Shown here: one piece after another, positions 28,001 to 37,200 of the stretch
Numbering within the stretch: the first letter of the stretch is position 1
Layout of the letters: each line of letters opens with the position of its first letter
From: Proruminimicrobium sp963666965
GTDB lineage: Bacteria; Elusimicrobiota; Endomicrobiia; Endomicrobiales; Endomicrobiaceae
Direction of reading: 5' to 3'
NCBI GenBank assembly: GCA_963666965.1
Contig: OY762939.1
Span: 682,001 to 746,000, forward strand
DNA length: 64,000 nt
Made by a program: the position numbers and the translations under genes
Notes under the pieces: model-generated
Told to the model about the DNA's origin: nothing
Seen by the model: only the letters and a program-made list of their open reading frames with translations
The model's database searches: none

Positions 28001-31000
28001 AAAGAGCGCGAATTATATGCAAAAATATCATATTCAATATTTGTAAGCAAAAACGGCATGAGAAATTTTGCAGCTAATGCGGGAATGTTTTTTACGAACG
28101 CCGATCCTCTTACAATAGCTCACGAAATAGGCCATAGAATTCTTATGTTTTTTGCTGATGCAGGCCAAAATGTTTCTTATTCAACGTTGCATGAAATATT
28201 TGCAAATGCAATTTCTGCTATTTTTGCGCAAAAAGCAGGGATAGAAAATAAAACCTACTCCGATTCGCTTTATGAATTATTTAACGGCAGAATGAATTAT
28301 GATTATATCGTTCAGGAAGAGCATAAGGCTTCCAGCGGATTGTTTTATCTTGCCGGGCAAACCGCGGCAATGCTCGGCAAACAGTTTAAATTTGAATTGC
28401 TGGCTGATGCCGTAGTTAAGATGTTGTCAACAAACAGAGTGCTTCCTGAAAGACAATCCGACACATTAAAAGAACTTTTAAAAGAATACAAAAATATTCT
28501 TAAATCGAGAGACGGCTATAGCGAAGAGGAAACAGCACAGTTTGAACTGCTGTTGAAAGAAGAATCGTGGAAAACAAAAGTTTTTGAAATTTTCATGGCT
28601 CTTAAGAATGCAAACGGAACAAGATGGGATTATTACGGTTACAGATTTGAAAGTATTATGAATCAGATCAGAGTAAACGTAGAACATCCCGAATCTTACC
28701 TTCACGGTCCGTTGGGATTGGATTATTCAAATGATTTGGTTGTTATAAACAATATAATAATATCACAGCCTGAAAAAATAAATGAAGTTCTTGAGATAGT
28801 TAGAGCAGAATTTTTAAATGACGGCAGATTATTGAGATCTGAAATAATAAAACTTGTTTTTATAGAACTTATGTTGTCAATGCCTCAGCTTAAAGAACTT
28901 ACTAAACAACAGATTGATATAATTATGCAGCATATCGCAGATGAATTTTTTATGTCCGGCAGTGATTACGATCCGTTAAATATAAATTATGCCGAAATAA
29001 GAAAATCTGCGTTGGTGGAATATCATCTTTTTAAAATGTTTCAGCCCAGAGAAATCAATAAAAAAGATTCAGCAATAGCGGCGCTTTTAAAAAGAAATGT
29101 TTTAGACGACACATATTCTGCCGCCAGAGACGACCGTTATACCAGTAAAACTCTTCCGTCATTTATACCGACAATAGATTCATTCTTTATGGTTGTCGGC
29201 TACAGAAGTTTATTTGATTTTGTGGCCGGAAGAGCCGCTAACGGGCCAAAACAGGGAATCAAACCGGAAATAAAAAAATATTTAAACATAATCAGAGGTG
29301 GTAAAAATAATACATATCTTTTGAAGATTCTTTACGGCTGGGATCTGCCGCTGCAGCATAGATTGTTTGCCGCAATGTATCTTAAAATAAACGGTTATGA
29401 TTTGTCGGATCATTCCGGAGTTTTGGATAACATAAAAAGAGAATTCATTGTTTCTCTGAGAAACGGAACGTTTAAAGTGGACAATAATTTTGATTTAAGA
29501 GCGATGTGTACCGGAGTTTTTCTGTCAATCGAAAATTTTGCGGATAATTTTATTGAAAGCCGCGACCAGCAGCATATATATAAAAAAATATCAAAAGCAG
29601 TTATAGTCAGAAGAGGCAATAAACAAACCGCGGCCAATAATGCGTTTCATTTTGTCTATTATGATCCTTTTACAATTGCGCATGAAATAGGACATAATAT
29701 TTTGTCTGCTTTGAAATTTTACGGATCAAATGCTACTGCGCTGACAATTCATGAATTGTTTGCCGAAATCACTTCGAATGTGTTCGGCGGTGAAATTTCC
29801 GAATATAGAACAGATCAAAATGCAGCGCTTTATGATTTGTTTAATGAAACGTTTGATTATGAATATATTTTCCAGGAAGAACATAAGGCCGCAAGAGGTT
29901 TTACAAATCTTATAATTAACGCTTCACACGCAATAAACCGCCATGTCAAATGGGTAAAGCTGGCAGAAGTTATAGCCGATATGGTAAACGACAAGACTTT
30001 TGTGAAGCAAAAACAGGCTTATGCTTTGAAATCCTTGGCTCTGCGTTACTTTGAAGAAACAAAAGCTGATAATTATGTTGAAAGAATATTGTCGGAAGAT
30101 CAAACCTATACGGCAGTTAATGACATATTGGCTGAGATTAAAAAACAATCTCCAAAGAGATATGCAGGTATTATTGCAAGAATTAAACAAGATATAGAAG
30201 CTCCCAAATCTTACAGATATGCGAAGAAGTCGAAATTAGACTACGATAACGACAATGTTTTTATAAATAATGTTATATTGTCACAGCCTTATAAGATATA
30301 CGACATTTTGGCCATAATCAGATCGGAAATATTGTTGAAGTTTTATTTCAACAGAACGGAAATGGAAATTCTAACTCTGATAAATATAATGCTGAAATAT
30401 AATATAAACAGAACAAGAAAGATTTATTTAAGGAATGAATTTATTAAAAATGTAAATAAGCTGCCTAAAAAACAGTCGTATGATATGAATGACTATTACA
30501 AAATGGAAAATTATATTAACGGCAATGTTATGCTGACTATGGATTGGCTTAATAAACTTCTTTTGATGCTGGGCAAAAAAGATTTTTCGCAAAGACAAAA
30601 AATGGTATCAGCCATTGAATATCCGTTAATTATTCTGGGTATGTTTTTTCCGGCGGTTCGCAATTGGTTTTTGAATAAACATAAAACGCTAGACAGATCC
30701 GGGCTTGAAAATAAACTTTCAGAGCTCGAAAAGACCACCTCGTTAAAAATCAAAGAAGTTTTGAATGTGGAGATTTCGGCTGTTTTGACTTTAAATTTTG
30801 TTGAAAAATTGATTCTCTTGTCAAAGATTATTACAAATAACGCCGTAAAAATATTTAATAAACAGGAACATTTGAAATTAAATTTGCAGGACTCAAAGAT
30901 AAATATAATTTTTCAGGATTATAAACTTCAGTCTGTTTCAAGTTTAAATCCGGACGAAAAAAACTCAGTTAATATTTTTATAACGGATAATGTAAGAAGA

Positions 31001-32371
31001 TTTAAAGAACAACACCGGATTATAAATACAGGTCTTGCGGTAAACGGCAAAACTGTTTGGCAGATTGATATAGACGGAATGCTTGTGTTTGGAACCGATA
31101 ATGCCGATAATACGGACACAGCCGAGGCTTTATTCGGCAGCAGAATGCTTGAGAAAAGAATAAAGGCGTTTATGCAGCTTAAAAAGAACGCAAAGATTGA
31201 TATAGATTCTGCCGTTATTGTTGATGAAAAAACAGAAGAGATGTATTTTAAAGGCAAAACTGCAGTTGTCGGTGCCGGTAAATACCCCGGGACGGCAGTT
31301 AAAATATTGAATTCAATATCATTTATGTATGCCCAGAAAACAATAATATCGCTTGAAAATATCTCAAACGGGAATTTATATTCCGCCTTGTCAAACGGCG
31401 CAGTCAGAAAGGCGGTCACTGTTTCTCAATTTGAATATTTAAAAAATAAATTTAATGCTGAAAATAAAAATATTGCATTGGAATTTTTAAAATTAAGAAA
31501 ACAGGGCATAGAGATATATATTATCGGAGAATCTGACGTAAACGCGCAATATAAAGATTTTTCAGTATCCGGACAGATATTAGAAAATAAAATTTATGAT
31601 TATTATTCCGGAAATTATGATGAAGTGGAAGCCGTAAAAGAAATTATTACTCCGGCAGTATTAAAGAGTAAAATAATAAATTCGGATAAACCTCTTCTTA
31701 TAGATATTAATCTGTTGAAAAAAATGTTCAGCGGGACAAATGACATAATGGAAACATACGACGGATTCAGCGCCCTTTTAGGCAGCATTAAAATAAAATT
31801 CGGGTTTAAAGACGTAAATATAAAAGATATGGCTAATTTCGCCTATTCACTGGATATGTCCGAAATCCCTGTTCTTGATGATATAACCGACATAGAAATG
31901 GTTAATGCCGGAGTTGATAATTTTGCCGATATTATGAAATTGGATTCTGACAATGCTGTCAGCATTATTCTGCAGGATGCGAAAATAAACCGGAATTCTA
32001 AAGATGCTTTTCTTTTGGTTATAAAGGAAAGGGTTTTGGCAAAAACAAAATTAGCCGCGCAAAACAAGGAAAACGGGCTGAAAGATAAAAAATTGGAAAT
32101 ACTGCTCGGTAAAGTTTTAATTATGCGGGTTAACAACCAGGATAAAGATTCTCTCTTGCCGGAAATTGAACTTTTTAAAGGCAGTGAACAGGATATGGCG
32201 GTTAAAGTAAATAAGCTTTTCGCAACAGCCTCAGCTGATAAGAATCCTGAAGCTTTAAATACAATAGTTGAATTGATTATTGTCTACGGCGAAGATTACA
32301 AAACAAGAGAAATAATACGGACAAACGAAGATAAGATGACGGCTTACAGAACAATGTTGGCGGCTGCTTAG
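19028..32371 (+). CDS. Giant exported multi-protease-domain protein (~4447 residues)
   Basis: Start ATG 19028 follows GGAG at 19018-19021. A signal peptide (about 1-34, ending ASA) precedes a ChaN/TraB/EreA-like domain (about 55-520, QDLH near 77, GGYH near 484). CPBP-like domains lie near 700-805 (QE705-706 instead of EE, FxxxH lost), 1360-1470 (EE1367-1368, FLFSH, HYFYN) and 2205-2315 (EE2210-2211, FLFSH, HSFFN). HEIGH metalloprotease-like units recur at 1001, 3032 and 3552, each followed by HE(L/I)FA and QEEH(E/K)A. A caspase-like domain has HGHG 1989-1992 and NSCHSG with Cys2034. A GHKL-like fold has ELLENSFVHGN near 2574 and GDGSG near 2626. An N/Q-rich linker lies near 2430-2475. The last ~500 residues are unrecognised. 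An ABC-F gene follows after 15 nt. Confidence 0.85.
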   Translation: MKKTVFEKYFLKTCSVITAACFLLTAIGGNLSASAVPSGASDVDAVFDNLNIISPEYGKITSVSDTLGDITVINIQDLHCHERTQRNISEIIKTLDKKYKLKSVFVEGGNGPIDISWIDKIQDANAKQLIIEQMIKEGYLTGAEYYAIKNNKHGFLKGIEDKNTHERNLKRLSLIIENQKKYKSLMLKINNEIEVLDNIYLNDRNKRFSLKINRYKAGQTDSLKYYRMLVKYAGKIKNEPEKYNNIVSINLEDYPNILGYIDLSRYSKNINPVKASAELQMLVNTVKNKIPYSSYRKLVEQTDNFRDTQALTDFLVVFCRMNNINLSKEFKDLNAFFEVSALSNRINPVELVNEERTLTEQIRMALSYDATEYEIAYINDFSKYFGDYLSYSLTSSDWNYFKLNFAKFRQIYSKYASVDRINEISDDIALLNQYYDTNDLRNDIFVSNILKDEVSMQNGAGLRTSDDILKQSKEVIVVVSGGYHSQSLQSIFSSKNINSMVITPNVTGDVSKADDTYGKIIKEQSSVNSNALAFKLASCLSDLEQKSLLAKMAIDALGIENAEKLKNMIGADIDLANIKTEVPYSDKQKKINEIIKTAVNAMVSTVPQDGGRNIFNPDIDNILIEMSLKLYDMGFYFENGTAYEIDSSEYKDKDLLGIPAEVYSRMFGSLQKAMLKAEQVKGETLSKNKKVKWGNFPDKAFVFVQEILFRAFPAFFIVLNPVIGISLFVVSQIVSLSLEIFIQWIAYQKLDVKNPDFFKKYVKNLPLITILLTAPYAVALAVNIIYLPVALVLTIVIHYFFVKKFSVNKIFNNRSISPFLLAPSMGVFWRAKGITEHYRTALKNRNDKKADSERYRSKTDVSYETILRDRNNGVSLENIIKNEQLDVKYRLFALMYFKTNNINISKGITENLIDKEFTEKIKKDFKNSLQKNKIKNNFDLRANLTGIFLILDDILHEQLHGNSYRIYEEIQDAVIVRYGITGAAANDDFIFGAVDYETLSHEIGHRILKYSSMEGDLTLHELFAETISNLIAQEFNIIPSKSNAQLYGLFDSNVNYIRAFQEEHEAAYGFLNLIKESTEGNPNWLVLIDTIINYGYYKEGFKRPSAQGLILKDIVTGYEQALKQTKESNIVDFAKKRTAKYSIAVDILKDIEQKNPYQYENILRKIRSKAKIQKSYQQEDIAKTRFWQSKSKIEELFNIIEGIFSSEKLYDFEIIAAVFSSPEKIDSVLNDMFGVIFKDTDYSMYDFENLYRIKLLMAHDRTYDSKEELEQNLKPIIDLITSSRRTEPTKEDFIDLKKNKRYTLKNNFRLTIIENFNKLGLPELIETLFSHKTSDTNKTASKLSILDALKNKNAVFSFLAKTAPVWEEILFRAVPSLIMVFNPVLGISLFAVSQVAFLFSHTIVKWLVNRDAAGNRQKFSSILEHDFKNLSIPALAVALPYILTAGAPVAFLPVITLASIVIHYFYNRNNPGNPIIIFSGINGLSPENIIKTLHDYAVVYGYYDFVKERLNLLDKNLAAYIIEKSDNPQQTALNMIDKIKYIDPALLNGLESYDYALDIFDLDPFMLDYIRDMGFDGYKFNLFMKLRHDASIHDKEYMNVWLANTIRGDSRFRNLDKATVRGLATILAIYGPKENIETIEYLFKQMFEAESFDFGQFFKMTVQFNLTQNTDKLKLLQISFDNGFQNDAPEILDFSEQESSAIAREIALNENKTTILNVRLFSALKDMADADTTKFLARYCFGKGNIIEKRKMNENIDEETFMSALEALLEDPDRDNISVDLMADFTASNIKLDENQTAQILELLKELTKMEINNLATENGNLALRVFLSQAFADSFDGKVSNKKEFKNIDNIIQRYRRAIAVSVFMTKLLDGKTELLNPDNFDKITAVASDAYFSILSQWFNKELTDQDSFVTAVFHDESAELAFKDVQGDRFDPAILKKFLSRIGIDADNSKNVDLLQRSKDPGVKIKLFDRIINAPKNGKKSLFWMHGHGSKDGFYITNTENITFQEFANALYTASKLGVDLKAVTFVFNSCHSGDFKDKILKELESKGVKDAPVIITIAGHETELGYTEKVKYEGEVLLASNLEFSIFNLFESVSNTDLQNKNLLLGDFILAQNDVRYSNPTISIPATADVKNIIENAKTAIRSNVVLNNTEVQPALVKIGTSVALDANMSDKKKLPLRSVELSLLKPLNSKSKTLNVLSKAAPVWEELIFRMIPSIITVFNPVLGISLFAVSQIVFLFSHTIVKWIVNKDSAGGIKFIDILKYDLSNLSLPTLAVSLPYILVMSAAPVLWPLSTATAVIIHSFFNDMSILKSSLNAGFEIKLPVEQMGGIKEGDLVLVTYISNDTVLVSRNGVELQEFCRIFAEKYTDNEEQKIIEALYPKTFEFRVGSRGIVNIKRLAKSLSNPLALIPQQNLNIGYKPVLENTDENNTGNAELNEQIADSQNNAEEQTATQQNNIPEKEYASVDADIENELLKRLSPEDVVELNFSEFINEKEAYDIAQIEQYVNDVFAGRDLSDSMLTIKFSDSYVDISDEIKIKKAADILCITAEIIDEKFADRMGSSRGYTFFPELLENSFVHGNYLSLNKKIFVYFGSDKDVVVINANTPNDRTIAALAAAGKLDLYGDGSGMLSAERVNGAKYAVTDLKIAGGSTISLFLAYMTFKKYAARPSKFLKKILNKINIKAIWNTAETGNIEREYSYVEIPDIREGQTIKAGNFIAGQMWYFCDWIEFSLSKINGRFVITEINKTLNQNKIHVEKIKLEEKLDIVSENGKFYIRSDYTGIKFLNNENGMQYADTKNESSDAEVEEKTEESAVPYFLQNRTSFDVGFEIVAGQINTPNVRGQEIGSARNLDYRKYLKRLYDRMTDTFNFDQLEIVYKNDLERLSLIKHLKLLKLNNSADTTALMNVLYDNTADVKHRLAALMYLKMNGFSKFNYMLLENVKNDFLKLLRNNALDVKNNFDLSAAGAGILLVLSDYLKAEKYIDENKERELYAKISYSIFVSKNGMRNFAANAGMFFTNADPLTIAHEIGHRILMFFADAGQNVSYSTLHEIFANAISAIFAQKAGIENKTYSDSLYELFNGRMNYDYIVQEEHKASSGLFYLAGQTAAMLGKQFKFELLADAVVKMLSTNRVLPERQSDTLKELLKEYKNILKSRDGYSEEETAQFELLLKEESWKTKVFEIFMALKNANGTRWDYYGYRFESIMNQIRVNVEHPESYLHGPLGLDYSNDLVVINNIIISQPEKINEVLEIVRAEFLNDGRLLRSEIIKLVFIELMLSMPQLKELTKQQIDIIMQHIADEFFMSGSDYDPLNINYAEIRKSALVEYHLFKMFQPREINKKDSAIAALLKRNVLDDTYSAARDDRYTSKTLPSFIPTIDSFFMVVGYRSLFDFVAGRAANGPKQGIKPEIKKYLNIIRGGKNNTYLLKILYGWDLPLQHRLFAAMYLKINGYDLSDHSGVLDNIKREFIVSLRNGTFKVDNNFDLRAMCTGVFLSIENFADNFIESRDQQHIYKKISKAVIVRRGNKQTAANNAFHFVYYDPFTIAHEIGHNILSALKFYGSNATALTIHELFAEITSNVFGGEISEYRTDQNAALYDLFNETFDYEYIFQEEHKAARGFTNLIINASHAINRHVKWVKLAEVIADMVNDKTFVKQKQAYALKSLALRYFEETKADNYVERILSEDQTYTAVNDILAEIKKQSPKRYAGIIARIKQDIEAPKSYRYAKKSKLDYDNDNVFINNVILSQPYKIYDILAIIRSEILLKFYFNRTEMEILTLINIMLKYNINRTRKIYLRNEFIKNVNKLPKKQSYDMNDYYKMENYINGNVMLTMDWLNKLLLMLGKKDFSQRQKMVSAIEYPLIILGMFFPAVRNWFLNKHKTLDRSGLENKLSELEKTTSLKIKEVLNVEISAVLTLNFVEKLILLSKIITNNAVKIFNKQEHLKLNLQDSKINIIFQDYKLQSVSSLNPDEKNSVNIFITDNVRRFKEQHRIINTGLAVNGKTVWQIDIDGMLVFGTDNADNTDTAEALFGSRMLEKRIKAFMQLKKNAKIDIDSAVIVDEKTEEMYFKGKTAVVGAGKYPGTAVKILNSISFMYAQKTIISLENISNGNLYSALSNGAVRKAVTVSQFEYLKNKFNAENKNIALEFLKLRKQGIEIYIIGESDVNAQYKDFSVSGQILENKIYDYYSGNYDEVEAVKEIITPAVLKSKIINSDKPLLIDINLLKKMFSGTNDIMETYDGFSALLGSIKIKFGFKDVNIKDMANFAYSLDMSEIPVLDDITDIEMVNAGVDNFADIMKLDSDNAVSIILQDAKINRNSKDAFLLVIKERVLAKTKLAAQNKENGLKDKKLEILLGKVLIMRVNNQDKDSLLPEIELFKGSEQDMAVKVNKLFATASADKNPEALNTIVELIIVYGEDYKTREIIRTNEDKMTAYRTMLAAA

Positions 32372-32386
32372 TTTTGGAGATTAAAA

Positions 32387-34231
32387 ATGATATCGGTAAA
32401 CACACTTTCAAAATCTTACGGTTCAAGAGTTTTATTCGACGGACTTAGTTTTAATGTCGGCGAAAACGAAAAAATCGGGCTTGTCGGCAGAAACGGCCAC
32501 GGTAAGACTACTCTTTTAAAAATGATAATGGGGCAGGAAGAGTATGATGCCGGAGAAATACAAATACCGAGAGAATATAAAATAGGGTATCTTGAGCAGC
32601 ATATAAATTTTAAATATCAGACCGTTATAGAAGAAGTTTCCGCAAGTATGCCGAAAAGCGAACAGGATACAAAGTGGAAGGCCGAAAAAATACTTGCCGG
32701 ACTTGGTTTTTCACAAGATGATTTTTTTAGAAATCCACTGGAATTTTCCGGAGGATATAAAATAAGAATGAATCTTGCCAAAATACTTTTGTCGGATTCG
32801 GACATGCTTCTTTTGGACGAACCGAATAATTATCTGGACATAGTTGCGATGAGATGGCTTGTAAAATTTTTGAAATCATGGAAAGGTGAAATTATACTTA
32901 TAACCCACGACAGATATTTTATGGACCAGGTTATAACGCATACCGTTGCAATACACAGAAATAAGGCTAAGAAAATAGAAGGCAATACATCAAAATTGTA
33001 TGAGCAGATAGCCAAAGAAGAAGAAATTTATGAAAAAACAAGACTTAACATGGAAAAGAAAAGAAAAAAAACAGAATTGTTTATAAGACGTTTCAGAGCC
33101 AAAGCGAGACTTGCCGGTATGGTCCAATCCAGAATAAAATGTCTTGAGAAGCAGGAAAATATGGAAGGATTAACTGAAATAGAAACTTTGGATTTTTCCT
33201 TTACCGACGCCCAGTTTGAAGCTAATAAAATGATGGGAGTTTATTCTCTGAAATTCGGTTACGACCGGAACAAAATTCTTATAGACAATCTTGATCTTGA
33301 AATATTGAAAAATGAAAGAATTTGCGTAATAGGCAAAAACGGAAAGGGAAAATCAACTCTTTTAAAACTTTTGTCGGGAAGAATAAAACCTCTTGAAGGC
33401 AATATAAAACCGCATCCGGAACTCAAAATAGCTTATTTTGTACAGTCTGATGCCGCCGATTTAAATCCATCTCAAACTATTTACGAAGCAATATTGTCTT
33501 CGTCTGCCGATTGTCTGCCTCAGCGGGCCAGAAACATAAGCGGAGGCATGATGTTTGCGGGCGATGACGCCATGAAAAAAATATCTATTCTTTCCGGAGG
33601 AGAAAAAAGCAGAGTTTTACTTGGGAAAATTCTTGTAAAGCCGGCCCATCTGCTGCTGCTGGACGAGCCTACGAATCATCTTGATCTTGAATCTACCGAA
33701 GCTCTGATTGACGCCATTGACGATTTTAAGGGTTCTGTTATAGTTGTAACGCATAACGAAGAACTGCTTCATGCCGTTGCAAAAAAACTTATAATTTTTG
33801 ACAGAGACAAAGCCTCTTTTTTTAACGGCACATATTCGGAATTTTTGGAAATGCGAGGTTGGGAAGACGAAAGTTCGGAAATAAAAGAAAAATCGGCAAA
33901 TATAAAAAAAACATATACAAAAGAAGACGTAAAAAAAATAAGAGCGGCAATTATACAGGAAAAATCAAAAGCTCTAAAACCTCTGGAAACAAAAATTAAA
34001 CGTCTTGAAGAGGAAATATTAAAAAAAGAACACAGTATAGAAGAAATAACAAAACTTCTTGTTAAAGCGTGCGAGGAAAAAAATGTTGCTTTTCTTGCTG
34101 ACGGGCCTAAACAGAGCAAGCTTATAAAGGAACAGCTTAAGCAGTTATATGTTGAATTATGTGAACATACGGAGCAGTTTGAACAAAAAGAAAAGTATTT
34201 TAAAGAAGAGATTGAAAATATAAAGAATTAA
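32387..34231 (+). CDS. ABC-F family ATPase (ribosome-associated type)
   Basis: The 614-residue soluble protein has two ABC cassettes and no TM helices. Cassette 1: GRNGHGKTT near residue 34, FSGGY signature, LDEPNNYLD. Cassette 2: GKNGKGKST near 318, LSGGEKSR, LDEPTNHLD near 424. An arm/linker rich in Lys/Arg lies between them and a coiled-coil-like C-terminal tail follows residue 500. ABC-F proteins act on the ribosome (translation factors such as EttA/Uup or antibiotic resistance factors). The first signature is LEFSGGYK rather than LSGGE. It sits between the two giant genes and may be co-transcribed with them; the reason for that placement is not obvious. Confidence 0.92.
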   Translation: MISVNTLSKSYGSRVLFDGLSFNVGENEKIGLVGRNGHGKTTLLKMIMGQEEYDAGEIQIPREYKIGYLEQHINFKYQTVIEEVSASMPKSEQDTKWKAEKILAGLGFSQDDFFRNPLEFSGGYKIRMNLAKILLSDSDMLLLDEPNNYLDIVAMRWLVKFLKSWKGEIILITHDRYFMDQVITHTVAIHRNKAKKIEGNTSKLYEQIAKEEEIYEKTRLNMEKKRKKTELFIRRFRAKARLAGMVQSRIKCLEKQENMEGLTEIETLDFSFTDAQFEANKMMGVYSLKFGYDRNKILIDNLDLEILKNERICVIGKNGKGKSTLLKLLSGRIKPLEGNIKPHPELKIAYFVQSDAADLNPSQTIYEAILSSSADCLPQRARNISGGMMFAGDDAMKKISILSGGEKSRVLLGKILVKPAHLLLLDEPTNHLDLESTEALIDAIDDFKGSVIVVTHNEELLHAVAKKLIIFDRDKASFFNGTYSEFLEMRGWEDESSEIKEKSANIKKTYTKEDVKKIRAAIIQEKSKALKPLETKIKRLEEEILKKEHSIEEITKLLVKACEEKNVAFLADGPKQSKLIKEQLKQLYVELCEHTEQFEQKEKYFKEEIENIKN

Positions 34232-34257
34232 AAATATAAATATTTTGCGGAGGGCTC

Positions 34258-37200
34258 ATGAAAAAACTAACGGCATTTTTAACATCACTATTTCTGCTTT
34301 ATTCCTTTGTAGTCGCTGATTTTGTGCAGGCTTTAAATATTACGGTCAGCGATTTTGCCGTTAATGAAACAAGTGTCAAAATCAGACCTTCTTTAGGAAG
34401 CGTGTCGGATGAGTTTTTAAATCCGCAGAATAATAATACAGTTGTTTACATACGGGATCTGCATGTGAATTATTCAGTGCAGAAAAATATAGCGAAAATC
34501 ATACAAGAGCTTGATAAAAATTACGGCGTTGACAAAATTCTTGTGGAGGGAGCGCCGTATTCAAAACTTGATCTTGCGGCTGTTGACACGGTAAAACAAT
34601 ACAAACTTTCAAATATCATGCTGGAAAGCGGTTTGTTATCAGGCACGGAATATTTCCTGGCAAATTATAATAAAAATAATGATGTCGGCGTGTACGGACT
34701 TGAAGATTGGAATATTTACAGCTCAAATCTGAAAAGAGCTTCTTATCTGCTTAAAGAAAAAGAACGCAATCTTGAGGCATTTAATGCTTTCGAGAAAAAA
34801 ATTATTTCAAAAATCGACAATTCTTACAATCTTCTGAAATATATTTATTTTGACGTAACAGATTATAAAATTTTTGAAGAAACAAAACAGCCTGTTTTGA
34901 AATACGAATCTCTGTACAATTATATGCAGCTTTCGCAGCAGATAAAATATTCGGATACAGATAAGATCGCAAAAGAACTTAACAAATGTCTTAAAGATCT
35001 AAAAACAGCGCTGCCTTATGCTGAATACAAATATATAGTTGCAAAAATGCAGTCCGGCGACTATTATGAATCCTATTCTCTTGTTAAAAAATATATTTCA
35101 TCGGACTCAAAACTTTCTTCCAAGTATGATTTGCTTCTTAATTTCTTAAATTACTATACGGCTCAGAAAAATATAAGTAAAACGGCCGCTGTAGAACAAA
35201 AGAACAAATATTTTGTCGATTATATGGAATCTCTGAAAAAAGAATCAGCCAAATATGACAAAATTTTTGTTTTAAAAATGACGGATCTGTTTAAATCATT
35301 TATTAAGTTAAATATGTCGGAACAGGAATATCAATTTTTTACGGGCAATTACGATAGATATATCGATTTGATAAATAAGATTATTCCTGACGCACAATCG
35401 AAATACGATGAAATATTTGATAATCAGGAGATATTTTCTTATTACGATATAAATTCAGCAAGAACTAAAATATTTTTTGAAAATATTTCTGATGTTCTCG
35501 GTAAAAATAAGGAAACATCAAAAAAAATCACTGTTGTTGTTGCAGGTGGTTATCACGGTTCTTTTGAGGAATATTTCAAAAAAGCGGGTATTTCTTTCGT
35601 AGCAATAACTCCCGAAATAACAGATTACGATGCCTCAGACAATACTTATGAAAAAATACTTTTAAGCTCTCTTGACGGGAAATTTTCTGACCAGGCTCTT
35701 TCCAATATCCTGTTCATTCTTATAAACAATCCGGTAATTCCTCAGCAAACAAAATACTTTTTTTCAAAGCAGCTGATATTAAATGCAATAAAGACTTACG
35801 GAACGGACACTCCGGAAAATATAAGCGGTATTCTTTTTGATATTGCAAAAAAACACGGAATTGAAATAGAGATTTCATTTAATGAATCTGAATTTTCGGT
35901 TGTTATAAACAAAAGCAAAAACGTATTTAAAATAGAAAACGGCAGAATTGATTTAAAAGAATCAAAATATCCTGGCAGAACAAACATATCTCTTTTTTCA
36001 AGAATTATAGCAGCTGCAAAGAGATTTTTCGGCATCGAACAATCTCTTTTTATGGAGCTCAAACCGGAATACAGAAGCATATTGTCATCAAGAAGCGACG
36101 GAAACGCTTCGTTTGTGTGGTCGCAGATAAATATGCTGTTAAAAAGAAAAGACGCCGCATATAAACATATAATTGATTTTGGAAATTCTCTTGTCGGAAG
36201 CGACGGAGCGGTTAAATATGAAAATGTTCTTATAAAAAAATTCGACAGCAAGGGAAATGTTGTTTTAAAAGATGACGGGACACCTGAAATTCTTAAAAAA
36301 ATAACAGTCGTAGTTGAATACGGTCTGAATAATTACATCAGCATGGAATTTTTGCAAAAACTGTTTGATGAAATAATTTCCGAATCAGAGCCTGATGATA
36401 TTTCAAACGTAAAAGATACAATGGTCATAGGGTTGCTTGAAAAATCGCAGACTTTATTTTCTGATCATGTAAACAACGGATTTATAGGCATAAATTCGGC
36501 GCTTTTTAAAATATATGACGATAAAATTTTAGAAACGTTCCTGCGCGCCGGTTTAATCCACGAATTTTCACATGAGTTCGCTCCCAAAAAGGCATTGGAA
36601 GAAGAATTGCTGCTTAACGACGTGAAATACATCAAACAGCGTATTGCTGAAATGCTTGAACCCGGCATATCCGGAGAACATTACGCCGAAGAGTTAAATG
36701 ACCGGATAGTTGAAAAAATCATAGAGTCAACCTCCAATATTTTTCCTATTAATTCGCGATTTTTCAATAAGATAAGAAATTATAAACACAGCATTGAAGA
36801 TATCGCTTATATATTTAACAGAAACGATAAAGAATATCTTACTGATAAAGAAAGCGGCAAATACGGGCAGTGGCAGCATGCATATCAGGAATATCTGAAA
36901 AATAAAGCTGATAATCAGGAAAAGTTCTTTTCGCTTTTGGTTCATGATGATAACAGCAAAAAAATTAATATGACAGAATATCTGTATGAAAAAGATTCAA
37001 AAGCCCATGTGCAGGTAAATAATATAAATTCAAGAATACAGAATATGTTATTTGCAACCGGAGAAGAAAGCAGAACAAACGACAGTATGGATTCAGTAGA
37101 ATCTCTGAGACAGATTCTGACGTCTGCCGGCATAAATGAAGATATCCAGGAAGACATTTTGGATGAATTTAAAGAAAATATATACGAATGTTTGGAATTG

